Part shown: positions 50,610 through 60,015 of the stretch, in pieces
Layout of the letters: every line of letters begins with the position of its first letter
How positions within the stretch are numbered: position 1 is the first letter of the stretch
Assembly (NCBI GenBank): GCA_011365025.1
Contig: RDOF01000013.1
Location: 1 to 64,000, forward strand
DNA from: Candidatus Thorarchaeota archaeon
Lineage (GTDB): Archaea; Asgardarchaeota; Thorarchaeia; Thorarchaeales; Thorarchaeaceae
Length of the DNA: 64,000 bases
Direction of reading: 5' to 3'
The notes under the pieces: model-generated
The model's database searches: none
What the model saw: only the letters and a program-made list of their open reading frames with translations
Told to the model about the DNA's origin: nothing
Program-made: the position numbers and the translations under genes

Positions 50610-52370
50610 TCAGAGTTCGTGCTTCTTAGTACTCGCTCCCTTTTTACCCTTGTAGTTGTTCATATCCTTCTCAAAGACATCATCAAAGAGTGGAATTCTA
50701 ACTGAGAGAGGAAGCTCTCGGTAGGAGGCTGTAAGGATACATTCACCTCTTGACATAACACGAAATTCGTTCTCGAATCCCGAGATATTCACACTGGCAT
50801 TTTCAATACACGCTCGTATCTCACGCTCGTTGCCAAGTCGAAGATTGATTTCAGTATTCATCTGGCTGAGAATCACATTATCCAGCACACTCACCTGCTG
50901 GCTTACTACCAAGAGACCCATGTTGAATTTGCGGCCTTGCCGGGAGATATCTTTGAAGACTGATTGTCCTCTCATCAGCTCGGGGTTGAGAATCGAAGGA
51001 GCTTCTTCCACTGTCACAAGGATGACTGGAAGGCTTCTAGGTTCACGAACTGGCAAGTCGTCAGTAATCCCGCCAATGCCATAGAAGGCCTTAGCTTTCT
51101 GCTTTACCCTATTGAAGAATGGTCCAGGGAGCCGCATGTAGCCCTGCCGCTCAAAATCCCCCAGCATCCCGCTGCTCTTCAATGCACGTCGCATGTCAGA
51201 CAGAGTTCGAGTGACAATAGTTGTGAGCAGGAACTGCTCCATGTCACTCATGAGGCTCGTGTTTACCACGAGAATTCGACCGGTTTCCATGGCATAGAAG
51301 ATATCGTCTAGGATAGAGGTGCACTTCTTCTCAAAGATGGGTGAACGTTCCAACATGCCTAGTCTTCGCTTAACAGCATTCAAAGTACCCTTTGGTGTTC
51401 CTTCAGGATCTTCGCTCATATTGACGATGGTTTCAATCCAGTCCTCTCTGTTCTGGTTGTATTGGGAATCGATGAAAGTCGCCATTTGTGGCGTGAATTC
51501 CATGATTGAATACAAATCGCGGGGCTGAATCTCGTTCCATTGAACACGAATCTCTCGTGCATACCTCTTGACCTCGCGAGGCGTGGCTTTCTTGTGAGTT
51601 GTTAGGTAGTAGAAATCACCCACAACTTCACTGCGAGTCTTATCATCCATCGTTTCCACTACTGACTGGATTCCATACTTATCAACGCCCTTCGCAAATT
51701 CGTCATGAGGATCGATACAGAAAGCAGACAAGGTAAGACGCTTTTCATCTGATATGCCAGTAAGGCCCATATTTGAGTCGATAATGGACTTAATTAGAAC
51801 CATCATCAGGTTGCTCTTCCCCGAGCCAGTTGACCCGAAGATGCCCATGTGCATAGGGAGGAATTCGGAAGGAACCAAAACAGGAACGTCAAGTGTATCC
51901 TCCCCGACCTGAAGGTCTCCAATGTAGAGGTGACCATCAGTTTGCGTCGCCAACATGGTTCGGACTTGCCCGTCAGATGTGCCGGGGATTGGCCGGTAGA
52001 CGGAAGCAAGATGGTCAGGAAGACGTCTGGGAGGCATGAATTTCCACCCCCCAATTGACTGCTGTGCATAGCCTAGCATCCTACCATCCACAGAGAGGAG
52101 CATGTTTCGCTCAATCCCTGAGAGGTATGCATCGCCTTCGACCATGAGAGTCCCAGCCACTCCCTCAATGTCATCAACTTGGCGAAGGTAGTTCTGAAGT
52201 CCCAACACTCGAAAGAAGAACACACGTTCCTTCCCATCGCGCTGGGAATAGATCATGAAGATTTCTCCAACACTGATATCACGGTTGCTCCCCATGATGC
52301 CTAACATTGTCTGGTTGCCCATGCCAACCTTTCCATATAGTTCGCCTAGCTTATCTCTATCAAGTACCAT
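50610..52370 (-). CDS. herA: HerA hexameric DNA translocase
   Basis: This 586-aa protein begins with a HAS-barrel-like beta domain (about 1-165). The RecA-like ATPase has Walker A GSTGSGKS (179-186), a Walker B-like hydrophobic-acid stretch (PVILVTVEEAPS) and a late arginine finger region. HerA works with NurA to resect broken DNA ends for recombination. It is 15 bp after nurA and 10 bp before mre11, in one operon. Confidence 0.94.
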   Translation of the reverse strand: MVLDRDKLGELYGKVGMGNQTMLGIMGSNRDISVGEIFMIYSQRDGKERVFFFRVLGLQNYLRQVDDIEGVAGTLMVEGDAYLSGIERNMLLSVDGRMLGYAQQSIGGWKFMPPRRLPDHLASVYRPIPGTSDGQVRTMLATQTDGHLYIGDLQVGEDTLDVPVLVPSEFLPMHMGIFGSTGSGKSNLMMVLIKSIIDSNMGLTGISDEKRLTLSAFCIDPHDEFAKGVDKYGIQSVVETMDDKTRSEVVGDFYYLTTHKKATPREVKRYAREIRVQWNEIQPRDLYSIMEFTPQMATFIDSQYNQNREDWIETIVNMSEDPEGTPKGTLNAVKRRLGMLERSPIFEKKCTSILDDIFYAMETGRILVVNTSLMSDMEQFLLTTIVTRTLSDMRRALKSSGMLGDFERQGYMRLPGPFFNRVKQKAKAFYGIGGITDDLPVREPRSLPVILVTVEEAPSILNPELMRGQSVFKDISRQGRKFNMGLLVVSQQVSVLDNVILSQMNTEINLRLGNEREIRACIENASVNISGFENEFRVMSRGECILTASYRELPLSVRIPLFDDVFEKDMNNYKGKKGASTKKHEL

Positions 52371-52385
52371 TCATTCATCTCCCAA

Positions 52386-53678
52386 TCACAGGTTATAGTC
52401 AACTCTCAATGGTTCCGTCTTCCTATCAGCAAGCCCTAGTTCTCTTCGTACATCTCTGCTAATCTCCCTAGCAAGTCGAAGGTCCTCATAACTTAGCTTG
52501 CAAGATTCATGTGCAAGTGCCAGGGCTACCGGATAGCCATACCATCTGGCATCTCTAGACATAAACTCGAGGTCTCCGAACAGAGCCTTCTCATTCTGTC
52601 GAGTTGCTATCGGGTCATTTGGGACAAAGACGTTTTCTAACCACCAAATTCTGTCAAAATCGATTCTTGAGGGTCTATTATCTCGTGAGAAGCTGAAGAG
52701 GTAAGGAACCGCCAGTTGAGGCGGAATGTATGTACGGTCTTCGGTGATGTGCAGGCCGCCTCCAGGATCATCCTTACACGGCAAGTGGCAGAACCACTTT
52801 GTTCCCTCCCCAAAAAGGTCCTGCGCCATTTTGGCTATCCGGTGTGCAAAAGGAATAGTATGATTCTTGCTCACGGCGCATAGGATAACGCCCTCCTTTC
52901 TGGCCAACTCGCACAGGTCACGTAGCATGAAACCACTTGGCATAGAGGGATACTTCCTAGCGAAGTGCATGAAGACCGACAAGGCGCCGTCAAGCAGGAG
53001 ATACTTGGGCCGCAGATCGCTAGTCAGAACATTGCGTGCTGCGGCATATTCCGACACTTTGCGCAGTTCATCATGAACTACGGGATTTGTCAACATCTGA
53101 GCCCTTGTAATTAGGGTCTCCATGTCGGTGAGTTCAGGAACGTACCTCTCGTAGATTGTTCCACTGAAATCAGGCTTTGAATAAATTATGCTATCTGTGT
53201 GGTCTCTGAAGAAGGGCATGATAATGTCTACAGTGTCCTTCAAAGGATAGATGTTCTCAAGGGTCTCGGCCAGCTTTTTCCGTGCATCATTTCGTACGCC
53301 AGAATGCCAATGTGCATCAAGATGTGGTTGGGGGCCTAGTTGTTGTGTTATAGCCGTAGTGGAAATTGGGTCAAAGAAACAGCCATCACGCGACTTAGAG
53401 TCAAGAACCACGGTTGATGTACTCAGCAGATGTACGCGCACATCGTCCAGCATCATGAAATTGTCAGTGCCAGACCCATCCACAGCAGCCACCAAGAAGT
53501 CATCGTCAAGAAGAATATCAGGAGGATAGGGGTCAATGGTGTCGAGCAGTCGCTCCTTTATTCTCACCTCATCCTTGGAGAATTCCTCTTCATCTTTTCG
53601 ATCTTGCTGGTTGGTGATGTCAGCAAAGAGCAACTTGAGCGTGTCTCGAAATTTCGTCGTCAAGATCTTTTCTAGCAT
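52386..53678 (-). CDS. nurA: NurA nuclease
   Basis: This 430-aa protein has the NurA metal motif LVAAVDGSG (Asp67) and a later KYLLLDGALSVFMHF, both Asp-containing active-site strands, plus a C-terminal RARD-like region. NurA forms a dimer that docks on the HerA hexamer and degrades DNA 5' strands. It is the first gene of the repair operon, and a TATA-like TTTTTATG (minus, about 53745-53752) lies upstream. The nuclease is slightly longer than the 330-400 aa typical. Confidence 0.9.
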   Translation of the reverse strand: MLEKILTTKFRDTLKLLFADITNQQDRKDEEEFSKDEVRIKERLLDTIDPYPPDILLDDDFLVAAVDGSGTDNFMMLDDVRVHLLSTSTVVLDSKSRDGCFFDPISTTAITQQLGPQPHLDAHWHSGVRNDARKKLAETLENIYPLKDTVDIIMPFFRDHTDSIIYSKPDFSGTIYERYVPELTDMETLITRAQMLTNPVVHDELRKVSEYAAARNVLTSDLRPKYLLLDGALSVFMHFARKYPSMPSGFMLRDLCELARKEGVILCAVSKNHTIPFAHRIAKMAQDLFGEGTKWFCHLPCKDDPGGGLHITEDRTYIPPQLAVPYLFSFSRDNRPSRIDFDRIWWLENVFVPNDPIATRQNEKALFGDLEFMSRDARWYGYPVALALAHESCKLSYEDLRLAREISRDVRRELGLADRKTEPLRVDYNL

Positions 53679-53941
53679 TTGGCCCCTCTCGTCAAGGACT
53701 GTGATATGCGGACTCTGTCCTCTTCAAAGGTTGATGTTGTCGGAGTCATAAAAAGATAGCACTCATTGTTTCAGAGTAACATGCCTGTCTGGCAGATTCG
53801 CATTATGAAAGGAGCCAACCTCCATTGATTTGCGTTACCCGTCGTCCCGCGCAAATTTCCTTTTAAGGGACTACACACACGATACCTTGCCGCAAGTATC
53901 CTGACCTAGTGACAACCAGCGGGAAATAGGGAAGTGATTCA

Positions 53942-54637
53942 TTGCTTACAATCACATACTTTGGTAAGACATCGTTCATGCTTGAATCGAAGGAAACCTC
54001 GGTGATAATCAATCCTGGAATTTGGGAGGGAAGTCCAATTGTCCCGAATGACCAATCGTGTCAGGTGGTTATTGCAACAAATCATGACGATGATGCATTG
54101 GGCAACTCTGCCGAAATTGCAGCTAACTCAAAGGCATGGATTTTGGGTAATGAATCAACCATCGAAAAAGCTCGTGAACAAGGAGGCAAGCCATGGCTTC
54201 TTCATGTTTTGCAGCCTGAAGTTCCATATGAGATTCCAGGGATGAAAGCTACCCCATTCCCCTTGAAAAAAGGGAAACTTGCCTCAAGTGATGTAATTGA
54301 GAATCTTGGTATCTATATCGAAATGGGCGGAATGAAGATTGCCTATCTCGGAGACGCCATGATTCGTGGTCCTTTTGGTCAAGTGGAGTCCAATATACTA
54401 ATGGTACCCATTGGCGGAGAAGCGGTATTCAATGTCAAGGACGCGGTATCCTTGACTTTGGATATTAAACCCCAGATTGCCATTCCCATGAGATGGAGTT
54501 CCGATGAGCAGACCAGGAAGTATGCAAAATACATCGACCAGTTTGGTCATGGAATTACACCGGTAATTATGGCACCGGGGAACAAGATAGAGGTTCAATG
54601 GGCGGCGGGCCATGAATTCAGATTCGAGCTTTCCTAG
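53942..54637 (+). CDS. Degenerate metallo-beta-lactamase-fold protein
   Basis: This is 231 aa from TTG at 53942. The fold reads as an MBL hydrolase (LTITYFGKTSFMLESKETSV, KIAYLGDAMIRGPFGQVE, IAIPMRW), but the metal motif HxHxDH is replaced by TNHDDDALG and the other ligands are not obvious. It may be an inactive or altered relative of UPF0173-type hydrolases. It lies divergent from nurA and 57 bp before the DUF11-repeat protein, with which it may form an operon. Confidence 0.7.
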   Translation: MLTITYFGKTSFMLESKETSVIINPGIWEGSPIVPNDQSCQVVIATNHDDDALGNSAEIAANSKAWILGNESTIEKAREQGGKPWLLHVLQPEVPYEIPGMKATPFPLKKGKLASSDVIENLGIYIEMGGMKIAYLGDAMIRGPFGQVESNILMVPIGGEAVFNVKDAVSLTLDIKPQIAIPMRWSSDEQTRKYAKYIDQFGHGITPVIMAPGNKIEVQWAAGHEFRFELS

Positions 54638-54694
54638 GTTTCGCGTTGTCATTAACAGGAAGATCACCCGGGAGGGTGAATACTGAGCATATGG

Positions 54695-56494
54695 GTGAGT
54701 ACATTGAGTGAACACAAGACTGTCACAATCGACCTAGAGGAGAGCGAAAAGGTATCTCTAGGTAAGCATAGCGAGTTGAGAAGTGCCAGTGCTTCAGGTG
54801 TTTTAAGCGTAAACAACGTTTCAGAGCGTTCAAGAATTTGGAATGTTCGTGTTCTTCTTGAGGAAGGGAGGATGGGAACAACAATATCTGACGGCGCGCT
54901 CTCAGCAGGCGAGGTTGATGCGGGCTCCAAGTGGGAGAGCAATTATGGTATCGATATTTCAGAACCGATACTAACTCTCAGTGAGACCTTTGACACATGT
55001 AGCACTGTAGAAACAGAAAAGCCCCATTGGGCTTATGTCTACGGAAAAGAGAATCCGGTAAGGATTACAATCACGCTCAAGAATGAGACGGATGGGCAAT
55101 TAGACAACATGGTTCTAAACAAGACCATCCCTCTCGAATTGTCAGGCGTTAATATAGATAGCACAAGCTCGGGACTCGCCGAGTATGATGAAGGAACTCG
55201 AACTGTGATTTGGAAGGAGTTCCTAGTCTACCCAAGAGAATCAGCAACTCTTGTCATCTCGGCGACTGGAAACGTCGAGGACGTGGAAACAAAGAGTGCT
55301 GGTGAAATTGTGGTCACGTACCGAGCAGAAGGGCAGCAGAGATCCAATTTGAACCCCGATTTGTCTGCACTAACCGAGTTCCTCACTGGCATAGAGACCG
55401 CTGAAACAGAACCAAACCAATGGCAATGTACGTTGGAATGCTCGAACGAGAGCGATCTCATGGTTCGTCTTGACAAAGCTGAGGTCTATTACACTCCTGA
55501 GGGAGGTGGTAGCCCTCAAAAGATGATTGACGCAACTCCTGCGCTGGAGATGGCTCCTGAAGGGGAATGGGCAACCTCATTTGAAGTTGCCAGCAAGTCT
55601 CCGCCACAATGCACACACGAAGTAGTGTATACGCCTATGAGGGCCATATCAAAACGTGTGCTAGGTACGATCGAAAAAACCCCGCAGCCGATTCCTGTGA
55701 GCCGCATCGATTATGTCAAGGAGTTCGATCCTCCAGAGGTGCACAGTTTCGATAAGACACCTGTCGAGGTTACGATTGAGGTCAAAAATACGGGAACATC
55801 TAGCCTCAACGAAGTGCTTGTCGAGGATTCTATTCCTGATGATGTAATGCCTCCAAAGCCCGAACACGTTACAATGTGGATAAGAGGCGATGAATACTCT
55901 GGTCCATCGGAAGTTGTTATTGAGCCAAACGACCAGAATCCTGAAGTTTCACATAAGATAACTTTCAAAGTAACCAATTTGAAGGACGCCTCTGGCGAGC
56001 TGGGACCAGGTGAGGCATTCAAGATCAATTATGCCATAATGGCATGGAAAAGCAGACCTGAGAAGGAATATCCTTCACCAATTCGCTGCAAGGCTCAGGC
56101 CTTCCCGGAGGGCATTCCTGCTGAGGCATACAGCGCAGAAGATGGTCACAAGATTGGCGTCATCTACAAGAAACGAAGCATTTCAGTGAAGAAGGGCATT
56201 AACAAAGGGTCGAACCCAGGCGAGTATATAGTGGTGCTTGTTATTGAGAACAAAGGTGAAGTTACGGCAGAGAATGTCGCGGTCACAGACTGGATACCAG
56301 TTGGTTTCAACTATATGCGGACTGAGCCTGAGGAAGAGGCACCCTCTGAGCAGCCAACAGCCGAGGGCATGAACCTTGTCTGGAAATACACCCGGATGAA
56401 CCCGGGCGATAAAAGAAAAATCAGCGTCACCATTCAGGCAGGTGAAGGTGCCGGCGAATACGAGCGCCGAGAGCCAAAGGTGACTTCTGACTAG
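54695..56494 (+). CDS. Cytosolic protein with DUF11-like repeats
   Basis: This is 599 aa from GTG at 54695. At least three DUF11-like beta repeats occur: ITLKNETDGQLDNMVLNKTI, IEVKNTGTSSLNEVLVEDSI and LVIENKGEVTAENVAVTDWI, each followed by P and a turn. DUF11 repeats are normally in secreted or surface proteins, but this chain has no signal peptide or membrane anchor. GGGAGG (54670-54675) is 19 nt before this GTG but 7 nt before an in-frame CTG at 54683, so CTG may be the real start. Role unknown. Confidence 0.75.
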   Translation: MSTLSEHKTVTIDLEESEKVSLGKHSELRSASASGVLSVNNVSERSRIWNVRVLLEEGRMGTTISDGALSAGEVDAGSKWESNYGIDISEPILTLSETFDTCSTVETEKPHWAYVYGKENPVRITITLKNETDGQLDNMVLNKTIPLELSGVNIDSTSSGLAEYDEGTRTVIWKEFLVYPRESATLVISATGNVEDVETKSAGEIVVTYRAEGQQRSNLNPDLSALTEFLTGIETAETEPNQWQCTLECSNESDLMVRLDKAEVYYTPEGGGSPQKMIDATPALEMAPEGEWATSFEVASKSPPQCTHEVVYTPMRAISKRVLGTIEKTPQPIPVSRIDYVKEFDPPEVHSFDKTPVEVTIEVKNTGTSSLNEVLVEDSIPDDVMPPKPEHVTMWIRGDEYSGPSEVVIEPNDQNPEVSHKITFKVTNLKDASGELGPGEAFKINYAIMAWKSRPEKEYPSPIRCKAQAFPEGIPAEAYSAEDGHKIGVIYKKRSISVKKGINKGSNPGEYIVVLVIENKGEVTAENVAVTDWIPVGFNYMRTEPEEEAPSEQPTAEGMNLVWKYTRMNPGDKRKISVTIQAGEGAGEYERREPKVTSD

Positions 56495-56520
56495 AAACTC
56501 ACCCAAACCCTCCCCTTTTT

Positions 56521-56546
56521 GGCAAGGGAAGCCTCATTCCCTTGCC
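56521..56546. terminator. Bidirectional terminator between convergent genes
   Basis: GGCAAGGGAA (56521-56530) and TTCCCTTGCC (56537-56546) make a perfect 10-bp stem with a 6-nt loop, after CCCCTTTTT on the plus side. It lies 26 bp after the stop at 56494 and reaches the stop codon of the minus-strand gene (56548-56546), so it can serve both genes. Confidence 0.7.
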
Positions 56547-56890
56547 TATTCCTTACCTTCTTGTTCTATCTCATCCAATTCTTTCTGAAGAGATTCTAGC
56601 TCCTCATCAATGTCCTGCAAAGGAACCGTATCCACATCATCTTGCTCCTGCGTGTCAAGTGTGTACATGACTTTGAATCCCGCAAGAGTCTTGTGCAAGG
56701 CATCGGAAATCTCAATAATGGCGCTCATAAGGTCAGCATCACTCATATCTTCTTGCTGATGCTCATAGGCAAAATCGTAGGCGCCTCGCACCGGTACAAA
56801 TCCCAGCTCAAGTAGTTTCTTTATTATCGCAGAAGGAGAGGCTCCTTCACTATTAAACAGGATTGACACCCTAGTCACATAACTTGGCAC
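56546..56890 (-). CDS. Small conserved-looking protein with acidic coiled-coil tail
   Basis: This is 114 aa from GTG at 56890, with GAGGTG 7 nt upstream. The N-terminal part (SYVTRVSILFNSEGASPSAI, LELGFVPVRGAYDFAYEHQ) looks like an alpha/beta domain. The C-terminal part is a strongly acidic helix (LQDIDEELESLQKELDEIEQ). I do not recognise a family. It lies 65 bp after the raSEA start region, facing the same way as arcS and raSEA. Confidence 0.65.
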   Translation of the reverse strand: MPSYVTRVSILFNSEGASPSAIIKKLLELGFVPVRGAYDFAYEHQQEDMSDADLMSAIIEISDALHKTLAGFKVMYTLDTQEQDDVDTVPLQDIDEELESLQKELDEIEQEGKE

Positions 56891-56955
56891 TCGATTACAC
56901 CTCGTTCATTCAAACTGGACGGACCGCCGCCAAGTAGCTCTTAAGCCTTTTCCAA

Positions 56956-58053
56956 TCACGGTTGTAATGCACTTGAGTGAACAAGAAGTGCTACATCTTC
57001 ATGCATGAGGACATGGTTCCAGAGACTTTTGCATTCACAATCGAGACCCGCGAAAGCTTTGGAATCCTGACTCAGGGAGAAATTTCGAATTGCCGTGGCC
57101 ACTGCGGAATCACATTTGCCGCAGTTGTGAGCACCCCTTGAACGCCCAGGAGCAACAGGATCACAGATAATGTCTACTGACGAATCCACTTGTAGGCGGG
57201 ATGCTTTCAGCGCTTCAACAACAGTCCATAGCCAGGGCGGACGATAGCCGCCTTTGGACCAGAGACGTTCAACCAAAGTGTGTTTCTGAACATTCACAGG
57301 ATTGACGGAAACCGTCGTGGCACCAATATCTGCTGCATCCATTATGGTTTGCACACTGTCCAGAAGTGCATCACGTTCTGTCAGAAAAGGGGGCTTAACA
57401 AGAACATAGGCGCGGGTTCCAATTCTCTCCTTCCTTGCGGTTTTGACTGCTGCAACAAAATCGGATTTTGTGAAGCCTTTATTGATGCAGATGGAGCGCA
57501 CCGTATCATCACTACTCTCCAGTCCTATGCCTATCTCAATTGCCCGATCACCAAGTATTTCGCGGATTTGCTTCATTGAAGATTCAGTAACATATTCGGG
57601 CCTTGATTCCAAAACTACCTGTTCTATTCGTGCATCTCCAGCCATTTTGGAGAGGATTGCTGCTCTTGCGTCTATTGGGACTTCTTCAGGGTCGAGAAAG
57701 CTTCCACTTGTGTATATCTTTACAGCTAGTGGTGCAGACTGCTCATCCAAAGCAGTCAAGGACCTGTCGAATTGAATCTCAAGATCTTCGGCCGATGTGG
57801 CCTTTGATGACCCATCAAGAAGGTAACTGCACATAGTGCACCCAGCCTCAGGTCCTCTTGCGTGAGCGCAGCCCTGAGTTGAGAGGACCACTGATAGCGC
57901 ATTGCCAAGTCGACTGCCGATTCTATTGGAACTGACCCATTTCCCTGCAGGTTTCTTGGAGTCCCGCCTTCGGATTCTGGCAAGAGATTGCCCTCTTGCC
58001 GCCTTGGTTTCCTTAATGATAATGTCCTTGAAGGAATTAGGAATTGCTGACAT
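56956..58053 (-). CDS. raSEA: RaSEA, radical SAM subunit of archaeosine synthase
   Basis: This 365-aa protein has Cys62, Cys72 and Cys75 in the spacing C-x9-C-x2-C, which is also that of Elp3-like radical SAM proteins and of the RaSEA group. A TIM-barrel-like core follows with VKIYTSGSFLDPEEVP and IGIGLESSDD. RaSEA with ArcS turns lysine-modified preQ0 at tRNA position 15 into archaeosine. It starts where the arcS gene ends (no gap), which strongly supports this reading. Confidence 0.9.
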   Translation of the reverse strand: MSAIPNSFKDIIIKETKAARGQSLARIRRRDSKKPAGKWVSSNRIGSRLGNALSVVLSTQGCAHARGPEAGCTMCSYLLDGSSKATSAEDLEIQFDRSLTALDEQSAPLAVKIYTSGSFLDPEEVPIDARAAILSKMAGDARIEQVVLESRPEYVTESSMKQIREILGDRAIEIGIGLESSDDTVRSICINKGFTKSDFVAAVKTARKERIGTRAYVLVKPPFLTERDALLDSVQTIMDAADIGATTVSVNPVNVQKHTLVERLWSKGGYRPPWLWTVVEALKASRLQVDSSVDIICDPVAPGRSRGAHNCGKCDSAVATAIRNFSLSQDSKAFAGLDCECKSLWNHVLMHEDVALLVHSSALQP

Positions 58054-60015
58054 CTATTTGGCCGCCTCCACCTTATGGCGCAATGAAATTGCGTGCCCTT
58101 TTTCGAACTCGCACATCTCTTTCCCAGACATCTCGCTTCGGCCGACTCCTATGACTTCATCATCTTGGCTGAGAACTATGACTTCATCCCCTGGGCGAAT
58201 TCTTGAATCTGCATCTTCGATTCCCACTGCGAAAATCGAACTGCCTTTGAGTTCACGACCAGCAAAACGAACCCAGTAACGGTTTAGGGGCTGCAATAAA
58301 CGCCCGCCTGTAAGAGTGAGAGAGATTGACCCGATTGATGCCACGAATGCACAGATTTGCTCTCCATTCACCCTGCATGTTACGGTATGGTAGAGCTTGC
58401 CGCCCAATTTGGCGTCAGTTGGAATGAGATGGTGGCCCGCATCTCGTCCGAATTGGAAATCCGCTATTGCACGCAAATGATCCTCCAGTTCCGTCCGTTT
58501 CTCATCCCTGACTTCGAGTACCTCGATCATGTCCAAAAGAACATCGCCCAATGCGTTGAGAGACTCCTTCTTTGTGACAGACGTATCAGGTGAAGTGTAG
58601 ATGATGCTTTGGCGAATTCTTTCCTCAGCAGCTCGAACAATATCAAGATAGCCTCCGGCTACATGAGCAATAACCACAACATCGTCGCCGAATTTGCTCA
58701 TATGTCGCTCTAATGCTGTTGCCGCTATCTCAATTTCCTCTGTATCCCAATCACCAGTCACCGGTATGTCGTAATGCGCTGCTGGGAATACACGCTCGAG
58801 TTCCCGCGGAATTACTCCAAGAGGAGATGTTAAAATGGTTTCAGCAATGCGATGTTTCAAGGACCCTACCGTAGACTCGATTGTCTGAATGAATCGCTTG
58901 TGCGATTTCGAAGATGAGTAGGGCTTTCTTGCGGAGCATGGCAAGAGCAGAACCAATCGCTTGTGGGAAGGGGGTGTGAACCGTTCAACCAGATTATCGC
59001 GAAAGCGATGTATTGCAGGTGCATAGTACGATTCGGGACCGATAAGGTCCATTGTCTGTAATCCATTATTCGGAGTGTATTCTTCAAGATACGAATAGAG
59101 AGCTTTGTCTATTTTGCGTATAAAGGATGCTGCAGCAGGGCTTGAATGTGTTAGTGACTCGACCTTCCATCGGAGTTGGTTTTTCTTCAGTAGATGCGTG
59201 CTTTCTGAGAGAGCCATACTGTAGAATCCAATGTTGTGCCGAAGCAATGTGTCTTGGAGCGCATCAAACTCGAGGGCATTCAATGATGTTTGCTTAGAAC
59301 AGGCATGACAAGAACAGTAACGAGGCTCAGTATCTTCAGTAATCTGTTCTGCATCGAGATACATGAGTCGAGTTCTCTGAGCGGCTGCCTCGAAAGCCCT
59401 TCCTGTGTCGAAGAGGTCAAATCCGAGATAATGCAGTGGAGCAATCAAATGAGGACTTATCCGACCAAGTGCCAGTGCCATCCAATTCCGTGGTATTCTG
59501 CTTCTAAGGATTGCATTTCTGCTATCCGCTGGACCTAGATTGCCATCAAAAGTGAATGCGGCCACTCTGACACCTAGCGAACCAAACGTTTCAAGTTTTG
59601 ATGGAAGTGCTTCGGGGTCTGTGAAGGGATGAATCCGAACTACCGCCTGCGAGGCATTGACTGTATCGCTGTTTGCTTTGAGAAATGCCAGTTGCTCTGA
59701 AAGAAGAGATGCATCTGAAGTATTCTCCAGAACACCTCCGGAAAGCATGGATGGAAGTAGATACAGGTGTCCATCATGAAGAGGAGAGAGGTCGTTCTCC
59801 CGTTGGTCAGGAATAGCAATCAAAGATGGCTGTGCAGATGTTCTATCACGTCCTAGAGTGACGTATGGAAATGGGTGCGAACCTGCTTCGGAGGGCCCAA
59901 CTAGAGCAGGGGTTTGAATCTCGAAATTGCCAATCCTAAGATGGCCTCTGCGTGCAGGCCCATCGTGACCACGGTCAATCCAAAACGTACTCATTTTGCT
60001 CACTGCCCCAATCAT
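58054..60015 (-). CDS. arcS: ArcS, archaeosine synthase alpha subunit (TgtA2)
   Basis: This 653-aa protein is related to tRNA-guanine transglycosylase, with the N-terminal TGT-like barrel (WIDRGHDGPARRGHLRIGNF, YCSCHACSKQT with the zinc cysteines) and a C-terminal PUA domain (about 575-645, LQPLNRYWVRFAGRELKGSS). ArcS attaches lysine to preQ0-tRNA for RaSEA to complete. A short insertion carries the DUF5591-like LLLPCSARKPYSSSKSHKRF. Its start overlaps the stop of the upstream helicase (ATGA), so the three form an operon. Confidence 0.93.
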   Translation of the reverse strand: MIGAVSKMSTFWIDRGHDGPARRGHLRIGNFEIQTPALVGPSEAGSHPFPYVTLGRDRTSAQPSLIAIPDQRENDLSPLHDGHLYLLPSMLSGGVLENTSDASLLSEQLAFLKANSDTVNASQAVVRIHPFTDPEALPSKLETFGSLGVRVAAFTFDGNLGPADSRNAILRSRIPRNWMALALGRISPHLIAPLHYLGFDLFDTGRAFEAAAQRTRLMYLDAEQITEDTEPRYCSCHACSKQTSLNALEFDALQDTLLRHNIGFYSMALSESTHLLKKNQLRWKVESLTHSSPAAASFIRKIDKALYSYLEEYTPNNGLQTMDLIGPESYYAPAIHRFRDNLVERFTPPSHKRLVLLLPCSARKPYSSSKSHKRFIQTIESTVGSLKHRIAETILTSPLGVIPRELERVFPAAHYDIPVTGDWDTEEIEIAATALERHMSKFGDDVVVIAHVAGGYLDIVRAAEERIRQSIIYTSPDTSVTKKESLNALGDVLLDMIEVLEVRDEKRTELEDHLRAIADFQFGRDAGHHLIPTDAKLGGKLYHTVTCRVNGEQICAFVASIGSISLTLTGGRLLQPLNRYWVRFAGRELKGSSIFAVGIEDADSRIRPGDEVIVLSQDDEVIGVGRSEMSGKEMCEFEKGHAISLRHKVEAAK

